37,342 nt of DNA from Candidatus Epulonipiscium sp. (lineage in GTDB: Bacteria > Bacillota > Clostridia > Lachnospirales > Defluviitaleaceae), in assembly GCA_012521395.1 (NCBI GenBank), contig JAAYML010000059.1, positions 1-37,342 on the forward strand, given 5' to 3'. Under the pieces are notes generated by a model that was not told where the DNA came from, did not search any database, and worked only from the letters and a program-made list of their open reading frames with translations. The position numbers were made by a program, and so were the translations under genes. Position 1 is the first letter of the stretch. Each line of letters opens with the position of its first letter. Below, in pieces: positions 19,172 to 27,391 of the stretch.

Positions 19172-19525
19172 ATGAAAATTAATTCTCTGAATAATAATCT
19201 TACAACTTTTTCTATAGACAATGCCCTTATTCAGAAGGAAAGTCAAAAGGCTGAAAATTTTCAGGATGTTTTAAAAAAGGCTAAAGAAGAAAAAGATGAT
19301 GAATCCCTGAAAAAAGCCTGCAAGGAATTTGAAGCATATTTTATTAGTCGGCTTTTTAAAGAAATGAGAAGTACCATTATGCCTGGAGGACTTATTGAAA
19401 AAAGCAGAGGCGAAGAAATATTTGAAGAAATGTTGGATGATGAATACTCCAAGCTTGCGGCAAATGGAAGAGGTATGGGATTGGCTGATATGCTTTATAA
19501 GCAGTTGTCAAAAGACATAAAATAA
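19172..19525 (+). CDS. flgJ: Rod-binding protein (FlgJ N-terminal domain only)
   Basis: This 117-residue protein matches the rod-binding domain of FlgJ: CKEFEAYFISRLFKEMR (about residues 46-62), then MPGG, EEIFEEMLDDEYSKLAA and GMGLADMLYKQL. It lacks the C-terminal muramidase domain of the proteobacterial FlgJ, as is usual in Firmicutes, so a separate hydrolase would open the wall. The SD is AAGGGGTTGG. The promoter of the downstream SAM riboswitch overlaps its last codons. Confidence 0.88.
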   Translation: MKINSLNNNLTTFSIDNALIQKESQKAENFQDVLKKAKEEKDDESLKKACKEFEAYFISRLFKEMRSTIMPGGLIEKSRGEEIFEEMLDDEYSKLAANGRGMGLADMLYKQLSKDIK

Positions 19526-19533
19526 GATAAGAT
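19505..19533 (+). promoter_or_regulatory. Sigma-A promoter of the SAM riboswitch-metK unit
   Basis: TTGTCA, 17 bases, TAAGAT, with transcription starting near 19540. That is just before the riboswitch P1 stem begins at 19548. The -35 box and most of the spacer are inside the 3' end of the rod-binding protein gene. Confidence 0.7.
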
Positions 19534-19542
19534 TAAAACAAT

Positions 19543-19656
19543 ATATTTTCTTATCAAGAGTGGTGGAGGGAAAGGGCCCGATGAAACCCGGCAACCAGCA
19601 TAAGTTATCTATGCAGTGGTGCTAATTCCCCCGGAGTCATTCCGGAAGATGAGGAA
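19543..19656 (+). ncRNA. SAM-I (S-box) riboswitch
   Basis: Senses S-adenosylmethionine and turns off metK transcription. The S-box core is clear: CTTATCAAGAGTGGTGGAGG, AAGGGCCCGATGAAACCCGG, CAACC, and GTGGTGCTAATTCC. P1 forms between TTCTTATC (19548-19555) and GATGAGGA (19649-19656) with two G-U pairs. The switch is visible: ATGAGG in the 3' side of P1 can instead pair with CCTCAT at 19668-19673, which is the 5' arm of the terminator. With SAM bound, P1 holds and the terminator forms. Confidence 0.97.
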
Positions 19657-19661
19657 GATAG

Positions 19662-19688
19662 AAAAAACCTCATTTTGAGGTTTTTTTT
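19662..19688 (+). terminator. Riboswitch-controlled terminator upstream of metK
   Basis: AAAAAACCTCA/TGAGGTTTTTT (11 bp, 3-base loop) merges into a run of eight T. Its 5' arm overlaps the antiterminator partner of the S-box P1 strand. It also blocks read-through from the flagellar operon when SAM is abundant. Confidence 0.95.
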
Positions 19689-19751
19689 AATACTTTTTTA
19701 TAAATGTATAAAAATATATATCGAAAGATAAAATGTAAGGAGTTGACATAT

Positions 19752-20933
19752 ATGTCCAGAAAATTGTTTACCTCAGAATCTGTTACAGAGGGGCATCCAG
19801 ATAAGATTTGCGACCAAATATCAGATTCCATATTAGATGCTATATTAGAGCAAGACCCTTATGGAAGAGTGGCTTGTGAAACGGCTGTAACAACAGGAAT
19901 GGTTTTAGTAATGGGTGAAATAACAACCAATTGTTATGTGGATATTCCTAAAATCGTGAGGGAAAAAATAAAAGAAATTGGTTATAACCATGCAAAGTAT
20001 GGTTTTGACGGCGATACTTGTGCAGTGATAACTTCTTTGGATGAACAGTCGCCAGATATAGCCATGGGTGTTAATAAGTCTTATGAAGCAAGGCAAAAAG
20101 GAGAAGAAGACATTGATGCAATAGGGGCAGGAGATCAGGGCATTATGTTTGGCTTTGCCTGCAATGAAACGCCTGAGCTTATGCCATTGCCTATTTCTTT
20201 AGCCCATCAATTATCACGAAGGCTGGCTTATGTTCGTAAAAACAACATACTTCCCTATTTAGGACCAGATGGGAAAACACAAGTGACCATAGAATATGAA
20301 GATGACAAGCCTTTAAGGGTTCATACGGTTGTGATTTCATCACAACATGATGCTGCAGTTGATCAGGAAACCATTAAAAAAGATATTATAGAGCATGTGA
20401 TTAAGCCTGTTATACCAAAAGAATTATTAGATGATGATACAAGGTATTTTATTAATCCGACAGGACGCTTTGTGATAGGTGGGCCTCAGGGGGATTCAGG
20501 TCTTACAGGAAGAAAAATCATTGTAGACACTTATGGAGGCTATGTACCTCATGGGGGAGGTGCTTTTTCCGGTAAAGACCCTACTAAAGTAGACCGTTCT
20601 GCAGCCTATGCGGCCCGTTATGTGGCAAAAAATATTGTTGCAGCAGGTATTGCTGAAAAATGTGAAGTCAATCTGGCTTATGCCATTGGTGTTGCACAGC
20701 CTGTATCTATTTTAGTGAATACTTACGGAACAGGAAAAATATCTGACGAAGCTATTACGGAGTTAATTAAAAAGCATTTTGATCTTAGACCAGCAGCGAT
20801 AATCAGGGATTTAGATCTTAGAAGACCGATTTATGCAAAAACAGCAGCCTATGGTCATTTTGGAAGAACAGACATAGAATTGCCTTGGGAAAAGACAGAT
20901 AAAGCTGAGCAATTAAGAAAAGAAGTTTTATAG
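19752..20933 (+). CDS. metK: S-adenosylmethionine synthetase
   Basis: Makes SAM from methionine and ATP. It has 393 residues. Signatures are intact: [12 protein letters not shown] near the N-terminus (catalytic His15), [24 protein letters not shown] and [16 protein letters not shown], the last two forming the phosphate and metal site. The ATG was chosen after AAGGAG; an in-frame ATG 48 bases upstream has no SD and adds an atypical tail. Expression is controlled by the S-box riboswitch directly upstream, a product-feedback loop. Confidence 0.97.
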   Translation: MSRKLFTSESVTEGHPDKICDQISDSILDAILEQDPYGRVACETAVTTGMVLVMGEITTNCYVDIPKIVREKIKEIGYNHAKYGFDGDTCAVITSLDEQSPDIAMGVNKSYEARQKGEEDIDAIGAGDQGIMFGFACNETPELMPLPISLAHQLSRRLAYVRKNNILPYLGPDGKTQVTIEYEDDKPLRVHTVVISSQHDAAVDQETIKKDIIEHVIKPVIPKELLDDDTRYFINPTGRFVIGGPQGDSGLTGRKIIVDTYGGYVPHGGGAFSGKDPTKVDRSAAYAARYVAKNIVAAGIAEKCEVNLAYAIGVAQPVSILVNTYGTGKISDEAITELIKKHFDLRPAAIIRDLDLRRPIYAKTAAYGHFGRTDIELPWEKTDKAEQLRKEVL

Positions 20934-20959
20934 GTTCAAACCTGTAAAACTTCTTTTTT
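20921..20959 (+). terminator. Intrinsic terminator at the metK 3' end
   Basis: A 15-bp stem (AGAAGTTTTATAGGT with its partner, one G-U pair) has a TCAA loop and a T run. It includes the last metK codons and its stop. Confidence 0.92.
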
Positions 20960-21029
20960 GCCCTTTTCAATTTCTAAAATATACCTTATGATAAAATTGC
21001 CCAATATCATGATGAATGGTGTGAAAGAT

Positions 21030-23270
21030 ATGGATGAGCCAATTATTATAGAAGGTGTTGTTGATGATATTATTTTTCATAATGAAGCTAATGGATACAC
21101 GGTATGTTCCATCAATTTTGAAGAAGATGAAATTGTGTGTGTAGGGATTTTATTAGAAAGCATCCATCCTGGTGAAAATATAAAAATCATAGGTTCCTGG
21201 GTCAATCATCCCATTTACGGCAAACAACTACAAATTGAAAGCTATGAAAAATTAATGCCTAAAACAGAGAATGAAATAGAAAGATATTTAAGTTCAGGGA
21301 TTATTAAAGGGATAGGTCCTACGCTCGCCAAGCGAATTGTCAAAAAGTTTGGTTTAGATACGTTCAGAATTATAGAAGAAGAATGGGAGCGTTTGGAAGA
21401 AGTAAAAGGAATCAGCAGACAAAAAGCCCTGCAAATTGGAGAACTTTTTCATGAGCAAAGGGAATTAAAAAGAATAGCCTTATTTCTCCAGGATTATGAT
21501 ATATCTCCTTCATATGCCCTTAAAATTTATAAGCAATATGGGGAAGCAACTATCGATATTATAAAAAACAATCCTTATCAGCTTGCAGAAGATATATTGG
21601 GGATAGGGTTTAAAATGGCAGACAAAATAGGCAGGACAATGGGCATCGATGAGGCGTCTCCTCACAGAATAAAGGCAGGAATTAAATATATCCTCAACTT
21701 ATATGGAAATAATGGTCACACCTATGTTCCCAGGGACAAATTACTAAATACTGCTTGTGAGTTACTGGAGATAGAAAAAGAATTCATTGAAAATGGACTT
21801 TTAGAACTCCAAATTCTTAAAGAAATTCATCAGGAAAAGCTTGGGGATATGGAAGCGGTTTATTTGTCAGCATTTTATTTTAAAGAAATCAATGTAGCCA
21901 GAAGACTTATTGACCTTTCTTATACCAGGAAAGAAGTTGACATCGCGGAAATAGAAGGAAGGATTGACAAATTAGAAAATGAAAAAGGGATTCAACTGGC
22001 AAAGGAACAAAAAGAAGCTATAAAACAGGCCATGTGTGAAGGTCTTCTTATCATTACGGGTGGTCCGGGAACAGGAAAAACAACAACTATCAATATTATT
22101 ATACAATTGCTCGAAGAAGAAGGCATGGAAGTTCTTTTGGCAGCACCCACAGGAAGAGCAGCCAAACGGATGACAGAAGCAACAGGAAAAGAAGCTGCTA
22201 CCATTCACAGGCTGTTAGAAATAAGTTTTATCGAGGAAGATAATAAAAAGCAGGTTTTTGAAAGAAATGAAGAAAGACCCCTTGAAGCCGATGTGGTTAT
22301 TATCGATGAAATGTCTATGGTAGATATCTTACTTATGGACAGTCTGCTTAAAGCAATTGCACCAGGAACCAGATTAATCTGTGTAGGGGACGCGGATCAG
22401 CTGCCTTCTGTAGGTCCAGGTAATGTTTTAAAGGATATGATTCGCAGTCAAACCATAAAAGTTATCCGTTTAACAGAAATATTTCGTCAGGCAGAAGAAA
22501 GTGCTATTGTCATGAACGCCCATAAAATCAATCAGGGAGAATACCCTCTGCTCAATGAAAAAGAAAAAGATTTTTTCTTTATAAAAAGAAGTGTACAGGA
22601 TGAAGTGATAGAAACCATTAAAGAATTGATTATAAAACGGATTCCTTCTTTTAAGAACTGCAATCCCCTAAAGGATATTCAAGTTTTAACCCCTATGAGA
22701 AAAGGACCTCTTGGGGCTATTAATCTTAATGTCATTCTTCAAAAGGCTTTAAATCCTCCTTCAAAGAAGAAAAAAGAAAAAAGTTATGGTACGAATACTT
22801 TTCGTGAAGGGGATAAAATTATGCAGATCAGGAATAATTATAATCTCCCATGGAAAATCTATAACGAACGAGGGATTATAATAGATGAAGGCGTAGGAAT
22901 TTTTAACGGCGATGGTGGGATAATTACAGCAATAGACGAGGAAGCCCAAACTTTAACGGTTCTTTTTGATGACATGAAAACTGTAGAATATGATTTCAGC
23001 CAATTAGATGAATTGGAATTGGCTTATGCTGTTACAATCCATAAATCCCAGGGTTCGGAATATCCTATTGTCATCATTCCCATTCACAGTGGACCGCCTA
23101 TGCTTATGAACAGGAATTTATTATATACAGCAGTTACTAGAGCTAAAGAGTTGGTTGTTATTGTAGGACTGACCAGTATGCTTTACCGGATGGTGGATAA
23201 TAACCGTGAAATTGACAGATATTCTAGTCTTTCTTACAGGTTAGAGAAAATAAAAAATTTATCTTTGTAA
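21030..23270 (+). CDS. recD2: RecD2-type helicase (RecD/TraA family)
   Basis: 5'-to-3' superfamily 1 DNA helicase found in bacteria without RecBCD, linked to replication-fork and repair processes. The protein has about 746 residues: an N-terminal OB/ClpX-like region, tandem helix-hairpin-helix motifs (about 90-200), Walker A GGPGTGKT at 344-351, Walker B DEMSMVD at 426-432, and C-terminal motifs VTIHKSQGSEYP and TAVTRAK. The start is uncertain: the chosen ATG gives a normal N-terminus but has only a weak SD (GGTGTGAAAG); ATGs at 21009 and 21012 are alternatives. comFC follows 20 bases later, where Bacillus has comFA, another helicase. Confidence 0.9.
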   Translation: MDEPIIIEGVVDDIIFHNEANGYTVCSINFEEDEIVCVGILLESIHPGENIKIIGSWVNHPIYGKQLQIESYEKLMPKTENEIERYLSSGIIKGIGPTLAKRIVKKFGLDTFRIIEEEWERLEEVKGISRQKALQIGELFHEQRELKRIALFLQDYDISPSYALKIYKQYGEATIDIIKNNPYQLAEDILGIGFKMADKIGRTMGIDEASPHRIKAGIKYILNLYGNNGHTYVPRDKLLNTACELLEIEKEFIENGLLELQILKEIHQEKLGDMEAVYLSAFYFKEINVARRLIDLSYTRKEVDIAEIEGRIDKLENEKGIQLAKEQKEAIKQAMCEGLLIITGGPGTGKTTTINIIIQLLEEEGMEVLLAAPTGRAAKRMTEATGKEAATIHRLLEISFIEEDNKKQVFERNEERPLEADVVIIDEMSMVDILLMDSLLKAIAPGTRLICVGDADQLPSVGPGNVLKDMIRSQTIKVIRLTEIFRQAEESAIVMNAHKINQGEYPLLNEKEKDFFFIKRSVQDEVIETIKELIIKRIPSFKNCNPLKDIQVLTPMRKGPLGAINLNVILQKALNPPSKKKKEKSYGTNTFREGDKIMQIRNNYNLPWKIYNERGIIIDEGVGIFNGDGGIITAIDEEAQTLTVLFDDMKTVEYDFSQLDELELAYAVTIHKSQGSEYPIVIIPIHSGPPMLMNRNLLYTAVTRAKELVVIVGLTSMLYRMVDNNREIDRYSSLSYRLEKIKNLSL

Positions 23271-23290
23271 ATTTATGAAGGTGAAAAAAG

Positions 23291-24010
23291 GTGATTGATT
23301 TTTTACTGGATCTCATATATCCTCCCCGCTGTATTTTTTGCAGGAGTATTATTCCTGTTGAAAAGGAAAGAGGCATTTGTGAAAACTGTAAAGAGATGGT
23401 TTCTTTTGTTAAAGGGAAGCAGTGTCAAAAGTGTGGCAAGCCCATAGAAGACAGGACAGATAAAAAGCTGTGTGTTGACTGTATGAGGATGAATCATTAT
23501 TATGAAAAAGGATTTGCCCTTTTTGTCTACGAGGGTTTAGTAAGAGACATGATTTACCGATTTAAATATGGGGGGCATAAAGAATATGCAAGGCATCTTG
23601 GAAAATGGATGGCTGATGTAATTATAAAAGCAGACATAAAAGAAAAAATAGATTTAATTATACCTGTTCCTATTCATCCTAACAGAAAAAAGAAAAGAGG
23701 CTATAATCAAAGTGAAGAATTAGCAAGGGTGCTTGCTAAAGAATTAAAGATTCCTATGAATGCCTCAGCTTTAATCAGAAAAAAAGATACCATAGCACAA
23801 AGTGGCCTGACCTTTTTGCAAAGAAGGAATAATATGAAGAATGCTTTTGAATTCGATAATGGTTTTGGTATTTACCATAAAAATATATTATTAGTTGACG
23901 ATATATATACTACAGGGGCTACTATTAATGCCTGTTCAAAATTGTTAAAAAAGAAAAGTGCAAATACCGTATATTTTTTGGCAGTTTCCATTGGACGTGA
24001 CTTTAGTTAG
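23291..24010 (+). CDS. comFC: ComF-family phosphoribosyltransferase-like protein
   Basis: Competence-associated ComFC, needed for efficient natural transformation in several species; the biochemical role is unsettled. It has 239 residues. The N-terminal zinc-ribbon has four CxxC pairs (Cys14/17, 30/33, 45/48, 61/64), and the C-terminal type I PRTase fold has the PRPP loop VDDIYTTGAT at 202-211. The start is GTG after GAAGGTG. The next gene starts ten bases after the stop. In Bacillus comFC is likewise followed by yvyF-flgM. Confidence 0.9.
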   Translation: MIDFLLDLIYPPRCIFCRSIIPVEKERGICENCKEMVSFVKGKQCQKCGKPIEDRTDKKLCVDCMRMNHYYEKGFALFVYEGLVRDMIYRFKYGGHKEYARHLGKWMADVIIKADIKEKIDLIIPVPIHPNRKKKRGYNQSEELARVLAKELKIPMNASALIRKKDTIAQSGLTFLQRRNNMKNAFEFDNGFGIYHKNILLVDDIYTTGATINACSKLLKKKSANTVYFLAVSIGRDFS

Positions 24011-24020
24011 GAGGAATAGG

Positions 24021-24278
24021 ATGTCATATGATATTTGCAGTATTTGCGGCAGATTTTTTGATAAAAGCGGCAGAAATTATTGTGATGAATGTTATGAAAA
24101 AGATAAAGTTGAGTATAAAGCTGTACGGGATTATGTGATTCAACACAAAGGCTGCACGGTAATGGAGGTATCCACTATAACAGGCATTTCGGTTAAAACC
24201 ATATACCGCTACATTAATGAGGGAAGAATTGAGATTGATGAAAAATCACATAACAAGTTGATTAGACCGATAGATTAA
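24021..24278 (+). CDS. Short YvyF-like zinc-ribbon/HTH protein
   Basis: This 85-residue protein has an N-terminal zinc ribbon (CSICG and CDECY) and an HTH-like segment (TVMEVSTITGISVKTIYRYI, about 45-65). It resembles the first two-thirds of the next gene product and lacks the C-terminal second zinc ribbon. It is therefore a short paralog of YvyF (flagellar operon protein). The ATG follows TTAGGAGGAATAGG; an upstream in-frame ATG lies within comFC and is rejected. Its function is unknown. The fold suggests DNA or protein binding in the flagellar late-gene cluster. Confidence 0.75.
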   Translation: MSYDICSICGRFFDKSGRNYCDECYEKDKVEYKAVRDYVIQHKGCTVMEVSTITGISVKTIYRYINEGRIEIDEKSHNKLIRPID

Positions 24279-24304
24279 AATTTTTAAGAAATGGGGGATG
24301 AAAA

Positions 24305-24730
24305 ATGGAAGTTATTAATTGCAAGAAATGTAACAGGCTTTTTCAATATATTGGTGGCAGAATGATTTGTCCGGTTTGTCATGAAGAAGAAGAACAAGAA
24401 TTTAAATTATTAAAAGAATATTTATATGAGCATCCCAAAGCAACAATGGTAGAAGTATCCCAGGCAACAGGAGTATCTGTTACAGCCATCAGGCATTATC
24501 TCAGGGAGGGAAGACTGATTATTACCAATGATTCTCCTATAGGTATTGAGTGTGAAAAATGTGGTATCGAAATAAAGACAGGAAGATTTTGTGAAAGATG
24601 TGCCTATGAATTAGAAATGGGTATGAGAATGGCAACCAATGAACTTTTAGAAAAAAATAAAAATCCATATGCAAACACGACGAAATCCAAGATGCATTAT
24701 CTAAGAAGAACGAAAGACGATTATAAATAA
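24305..24730 (+). CDS. yvyF: YvyF-family flagellar operon protein
   Basis: This 141-residue protein has an N-terminal zinc ribbon (CKKCN and CPVCH), a central helix-turn-helix-like segment (TMVEVSQATGVSVTAIRHYL, about 47-66) and a second zinc ribbon (CEKCG and CERCA, about 83-100). Length and domain order match YvyF, encoded just before flgM in Bacillus; its role in flagellar gene control is poorly defined. The SD is GGGGGATG. A sigma-D promoter for flgM starts 13 bases after the stop. Confidence 0.85.
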   Translation: MEVINCKKCNRLFQYIGGRMICPVCHEEEEQEFKLLKEYLYEHPKATMVEVSQATGVSVTAIRHYLREGRLIITNDSPIGIECEKCGIEIKTGRFCERCAYELEMGMRMATNELLEKNKNPYANTTKSKMHYLRRTKDDYK

Positions 24731-24742
24731 TTGATATAGGTC

Positions 24743-24770
24743 TAAATTCTCAATTTTTTTATGACGATAT
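24743..24770 (+). promoter_or_regulatory. Sigma-D promoter of flgM
   Basis: TAAA, 16 bases, GACGATAT; consensus is TAAA then GCCGATAT. It fits the TAAA(G/T)T-type layout seen before hag and maf in this window. Transcription would start near 24777, about 43 bases before the flgM ATG. Confidence 0.85.
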
Positions 24771-24819
24771 AATAAGTAGAGAAGTAAAGATGGATGATAT
24801 AAGGAAGGCAGGTGATATT

Positions 24820-25098
24820 ATGAAAGTATCAAGAGTCGATAAAGTAATGGAAATCTATAGTAGTTCTAAAATGAAAAAAACAGAAAAACCAAAGCGAACA
24901 GAAAATAAAGATACGGTTGCCTTATCTGAACAGGCAAAAGACTATCAAAAGGCTCTTAAAGCTGTTTCCAAGGTACCAGATGTAAGGGAAGAAAAAGTTG
25001 AAGAAATTAAAGAAAGAATTCAGTCTGGAACTTATAATGTCAGTGCTGAAGAATTAGCAGAAAAGTTAGTAGACAGTATTTTTGATATGAAGATATAA
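24820..25098 (+). CDS. flgM: Anti-sigma-D factor FlgM
   Basis: Binds and inhibits sigma-D (FliA/sigma-28) until the hook is complete. It has 92 residues: a flexible basic N-terminus and the C-terminal sigma-binding helices (VREEKVEEIKERIQSGTYNV, then SAEELAEKLVDSIF), a clear FlgM signature. The ATG was chosen after AGGCAGGTGAT; an in-frame ATG 30 bases upstream would place the start only about 13 bases from the predicted transcript start with little SD. The promoter is sigma-D type, giving the usual autoregulatory loop. Confidence 0.93.
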   Translation: MKVSRVDKVMEIYSSSKMKKTEKPKRTENKDTVALSEQAKDYQKALKAVSKVPDVREEKVEEIKERIQSGTYNVSAEELAEKLVDSIFDMKI

Positions 25099-25164
25099 AT
25101 CATTATAAAAAGTTCATCTACGATTGCTTTTTAATTTTTTTTTATAATTATTAAATAATTGAAT

Positions 25165-25192
25165 ATGAAGAATAGCTTTGACTGTTCTTCAT
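25165..25192 (+). repeat. Hairpin in the flgN leader
   Basis: ATGAAGAATAG/CTGTTCTTCAT is an 11-bp stem (one G-U) with a 6-base loop, ending 10 bases before the flgN SD. No T run follows. It may protect or process the flgM-flgN mRNA; no known regulator motif is visible. Confidence 0.6.
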
Positions 25193-25212
25193 AAGAATGG
25201 TTGGGGGTCTTT

Positions 25213-25719
25213 ATGGCAGGTTTAATTAATGAACTCATTGATGTTTTAACGGATGAAATATCTTGTTATGAAAATTTATTAAAACTTTCCAGGGAAAAAA
25301 CAGATATTATTGTCCAGGGAAATGTTGAAGCGCTACAGAAGTTGATAAATCACGAACAAGAACTTGTTGCAAAAACCGCAAAGTTTGAGAAAAAAAGAGA
25401 GCAGATTATAGAAGATATCGCATTGGTTTTAAATGAAAATAAAGACACTCTTACCATCAGCAAATTGCTTGAAAAATTACAGGATAACTTCGAAGGAAGT
25501 AAGAAATTAAAAGAGGTCCAACAAAAAATACAGGCTTTGATATCAGAATTAAAAATAGTAAATGATCAAAACAGGCTTTTGCTTAATCAATCCATCGAGA
25601 TGATAGATTATATCATTAATGCAATACAAAGTAAATATTCCTATAGCACGAATGATTACAGTTCAAGTGGACAAGTACAAAATACTGAAGGAAAAAGTTT
25701 CTTTGATGCAAAACAATAG
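25213..25719 (+). CDS. flgN: Flagellar export chaperone FlgN
   Basis: Escorts the hook-filament junction proteins FlgK and FlgL to the export gate (YvyG in Bacillus). It has 168 residues, mostly alpha-helical, with heptad-like charged repeats and the typical N-terminus LINELIDVLTDEISCYENLL. The C-terminal part (about 120-168) is variable and serine-rich. The ATG follows GGGGG by five bases. Its substrates' genes, two flgK and one flgL, follow directly. Confidence 0.88.
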   Translation: MAGLINELIDVLTDEISCYENLLKLSREKTDIIVQGNVEALQKLINHEQELVAKTAKFEKKREQIIEDIALVLNENKDTLTISKLLEKLQDNFEGSKKLKEVQQKIQALISELKIVNDQNRLLLNQSIEMIDYIINAIQSKYSYSTNDYSSSGQVQNTEGKSFFDAKQ

Positions 25720-25730
25720 GGGGGATTACT

Positions 25731-27368
25731 ATGGCTTCCATGGCGAGTTTAACAAGAGCAATATCCGGATTACATGCAAGTCAGACAGGACTGTATGTAA
25801 CAGGACATAATTTAACCAATGTAAATACCCCGGGCTATGTAAGGCAGCAGGCTTTACAAAACGATAGTTTCTATTCAAATATAGGGATTAACGGGAATTC
25901 AATCCTTTCTATAGGTTCCGGTGTAGATATTACAGAGATAAGACAAATAAGGGATGCATTTTTAGATAGGAATTACCGTACGGAAATTAGTTCCTATCAA
26001 TTTTATAATGTAAAAAAATCAACCATTAATGAAATAGAATCTATTTTGGGTGAAATTAACGGGGAGAGTCTTAGTGATGTCATGATGGATTTTTGGAGGC
26101 AACTTAACCGTTTAGCTACGGCTCCCGATGGAATAGATGAAAGAAAGGCTTTTATTCAAAGTGCAGCTGTTTTTGTAGATAAAGTCAATCATATTGCCAA
26201 TCAAATTAATGCATATCAGTTTGATTTAAATAACCAGGTTAAAGAAACCGTTGACAGAATAAATTCCTTAGCAGTTGAAATCAGAGATTTAAATGAAAAA
26301 ATAATGAAATATGAAGTAAACGGAGATAATGCCAATGATTTACGAGATGCCAGAAATAAGGCACTTGATGAATTGGCAGAATTGATTGATATAAAATATT
26401 ATGAAGATGCCAGCGGAAGGATTCAGGTTAAAGCAGAGGGACATTTATTGGTTCATGATAAATTTGTCAATAAAATTAAACTTGTCCAGGCAGAATCCAT
26501 GAGTCCTTTTCAAAAGGCGGTCTGGGAAGATACTGGCGAAGATGTTATAAAAACCAACAAAGATGTTTCTTCAGCGAATGGAAATGATTTAGGAAAGCTT
26601 AAGGCGTTGATTATATGCAGAGGAAATATTGTGGCAAATTATGCAACCGATTGGGATGACATTTTATTAAATAAGAATAAATCAATGGAGGATGAAGGAA
26701 ACTGCTTCGTGATTCCTAAAATTCAAAAGGAATTTGATACCCTGATCAATAGTATTGTCACGACCATAAACAATATCTTAGCGCCTTATGACCCGGTGAC
26801 TTTGACCAGGGATCCCAATGGACCGGTGGGTCAGGATCAGGATAAAACTTCACATACAGAATTATTTTCCAGAATAAATGTTCCCAGGTTTGATGAAACA
26901 GGTCATTATATTGAAGAAGATCCTAATGACATAAAAACCTTATATTCAGCAGGTAATATAAGAATCAATCCAGCCCTTTTAAATGATGGGGGCTACAACT
27001 TCTTACCTTTATCCAGATCAGGTTATGTTGGAGATGATTCTGTTATTCAGGATATTCTAATGGCATGGAATGAAGAAAATGTACAAATTGGTAATAGCCA
27101 TAAATTAAGTTTCCAGAATTATTATGCTGAATTTGTTACAAGAATCGGAACAGAAGGTAATGAAGTCATCAGAAAACTGGAAGATAAACAAACTGTGGTT
27201 AATCATGTAGATAATTTAAGGAATGCCATGTCAGGCGTATCGATTGATGAAGAAATGACCAATATGATGAAATACCAACATGCCTATAATGCTTCTGCGA
27301 GAGTAATTAATATTGTAGATTCTATGATTGATACCATTGTTAACCGCATGGGACTTGTAGGAAGATAA
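25731..27368 (+). CDS. flgK: Flagellar hook-associated protein 1, first paralog
   Basis: HAP1 joins hook and filament. It has 545 residues. The N-terminal axial motif (LHASQTGLYVTGHNLTNVNT then PGYVRQQ) and the C-terminal motif (SGVSIDEEMTNMMKYQHAYN then ASARVINIVDSMIDTI) are both present, with a variable middle. It is adjacent to a second, longer FlgK gene, with 23 bases between them. The start motif NVNTPGYVRQ, rather than the NANTTGYSRQ of its neighbour, shows the two have diverged. The SD is GGGGGG with an ATG start; an ATG nine bases later is also possible. Confidence 0.92.
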   Translation: MASMASLTRAISGLHASQTGLYVTGHNLTNVNTPGYVRQQALQNDSFYSNIGINGNSILSIGSGVDITEIRQIRDAFLDRNYRTEISSYQFYNVKKSTINEIESILGEINGESLSDVMMDFWRQLNRLATAPDGIDERKAFIQSAAVFVDKVNHIANQINAYQFDLNNQVKETVDRINSLAVEIRDLNEKIMKYEVNGDNANDLRDARNKALDELAELIDIKYYEDASGRIQVKAEGHLLVHDKFVNKIKLVQAESMSPFQKAVWEDTGEDVIKTNKDVSSANGNDLGKLKALIICRGNIVANYATDWDDILLNKNKSMEDEGNCFVIPKIQKEFDTLINSIVTTINNILAPYDPVTLTRDPNGPVGQDQDKTSHTELFSRINVPRFDETGHYIEEDPNDIKTLYSAGNIRINPALLNDGGYNFLPLSRSGYVGDDSVIQDILMAWNEENVQIGNSHKLSFQNYYAEFVTRIGTEGNEVIRKLEDKQTVVNHVDNLRNAMSGVSIDEEMTNMMKYQHAYNASARVINIVDSMIDTIVNRMGLVGR

Positions 27369-27391
27369 TTTGGCTCTAAAGGGGTGATAGG

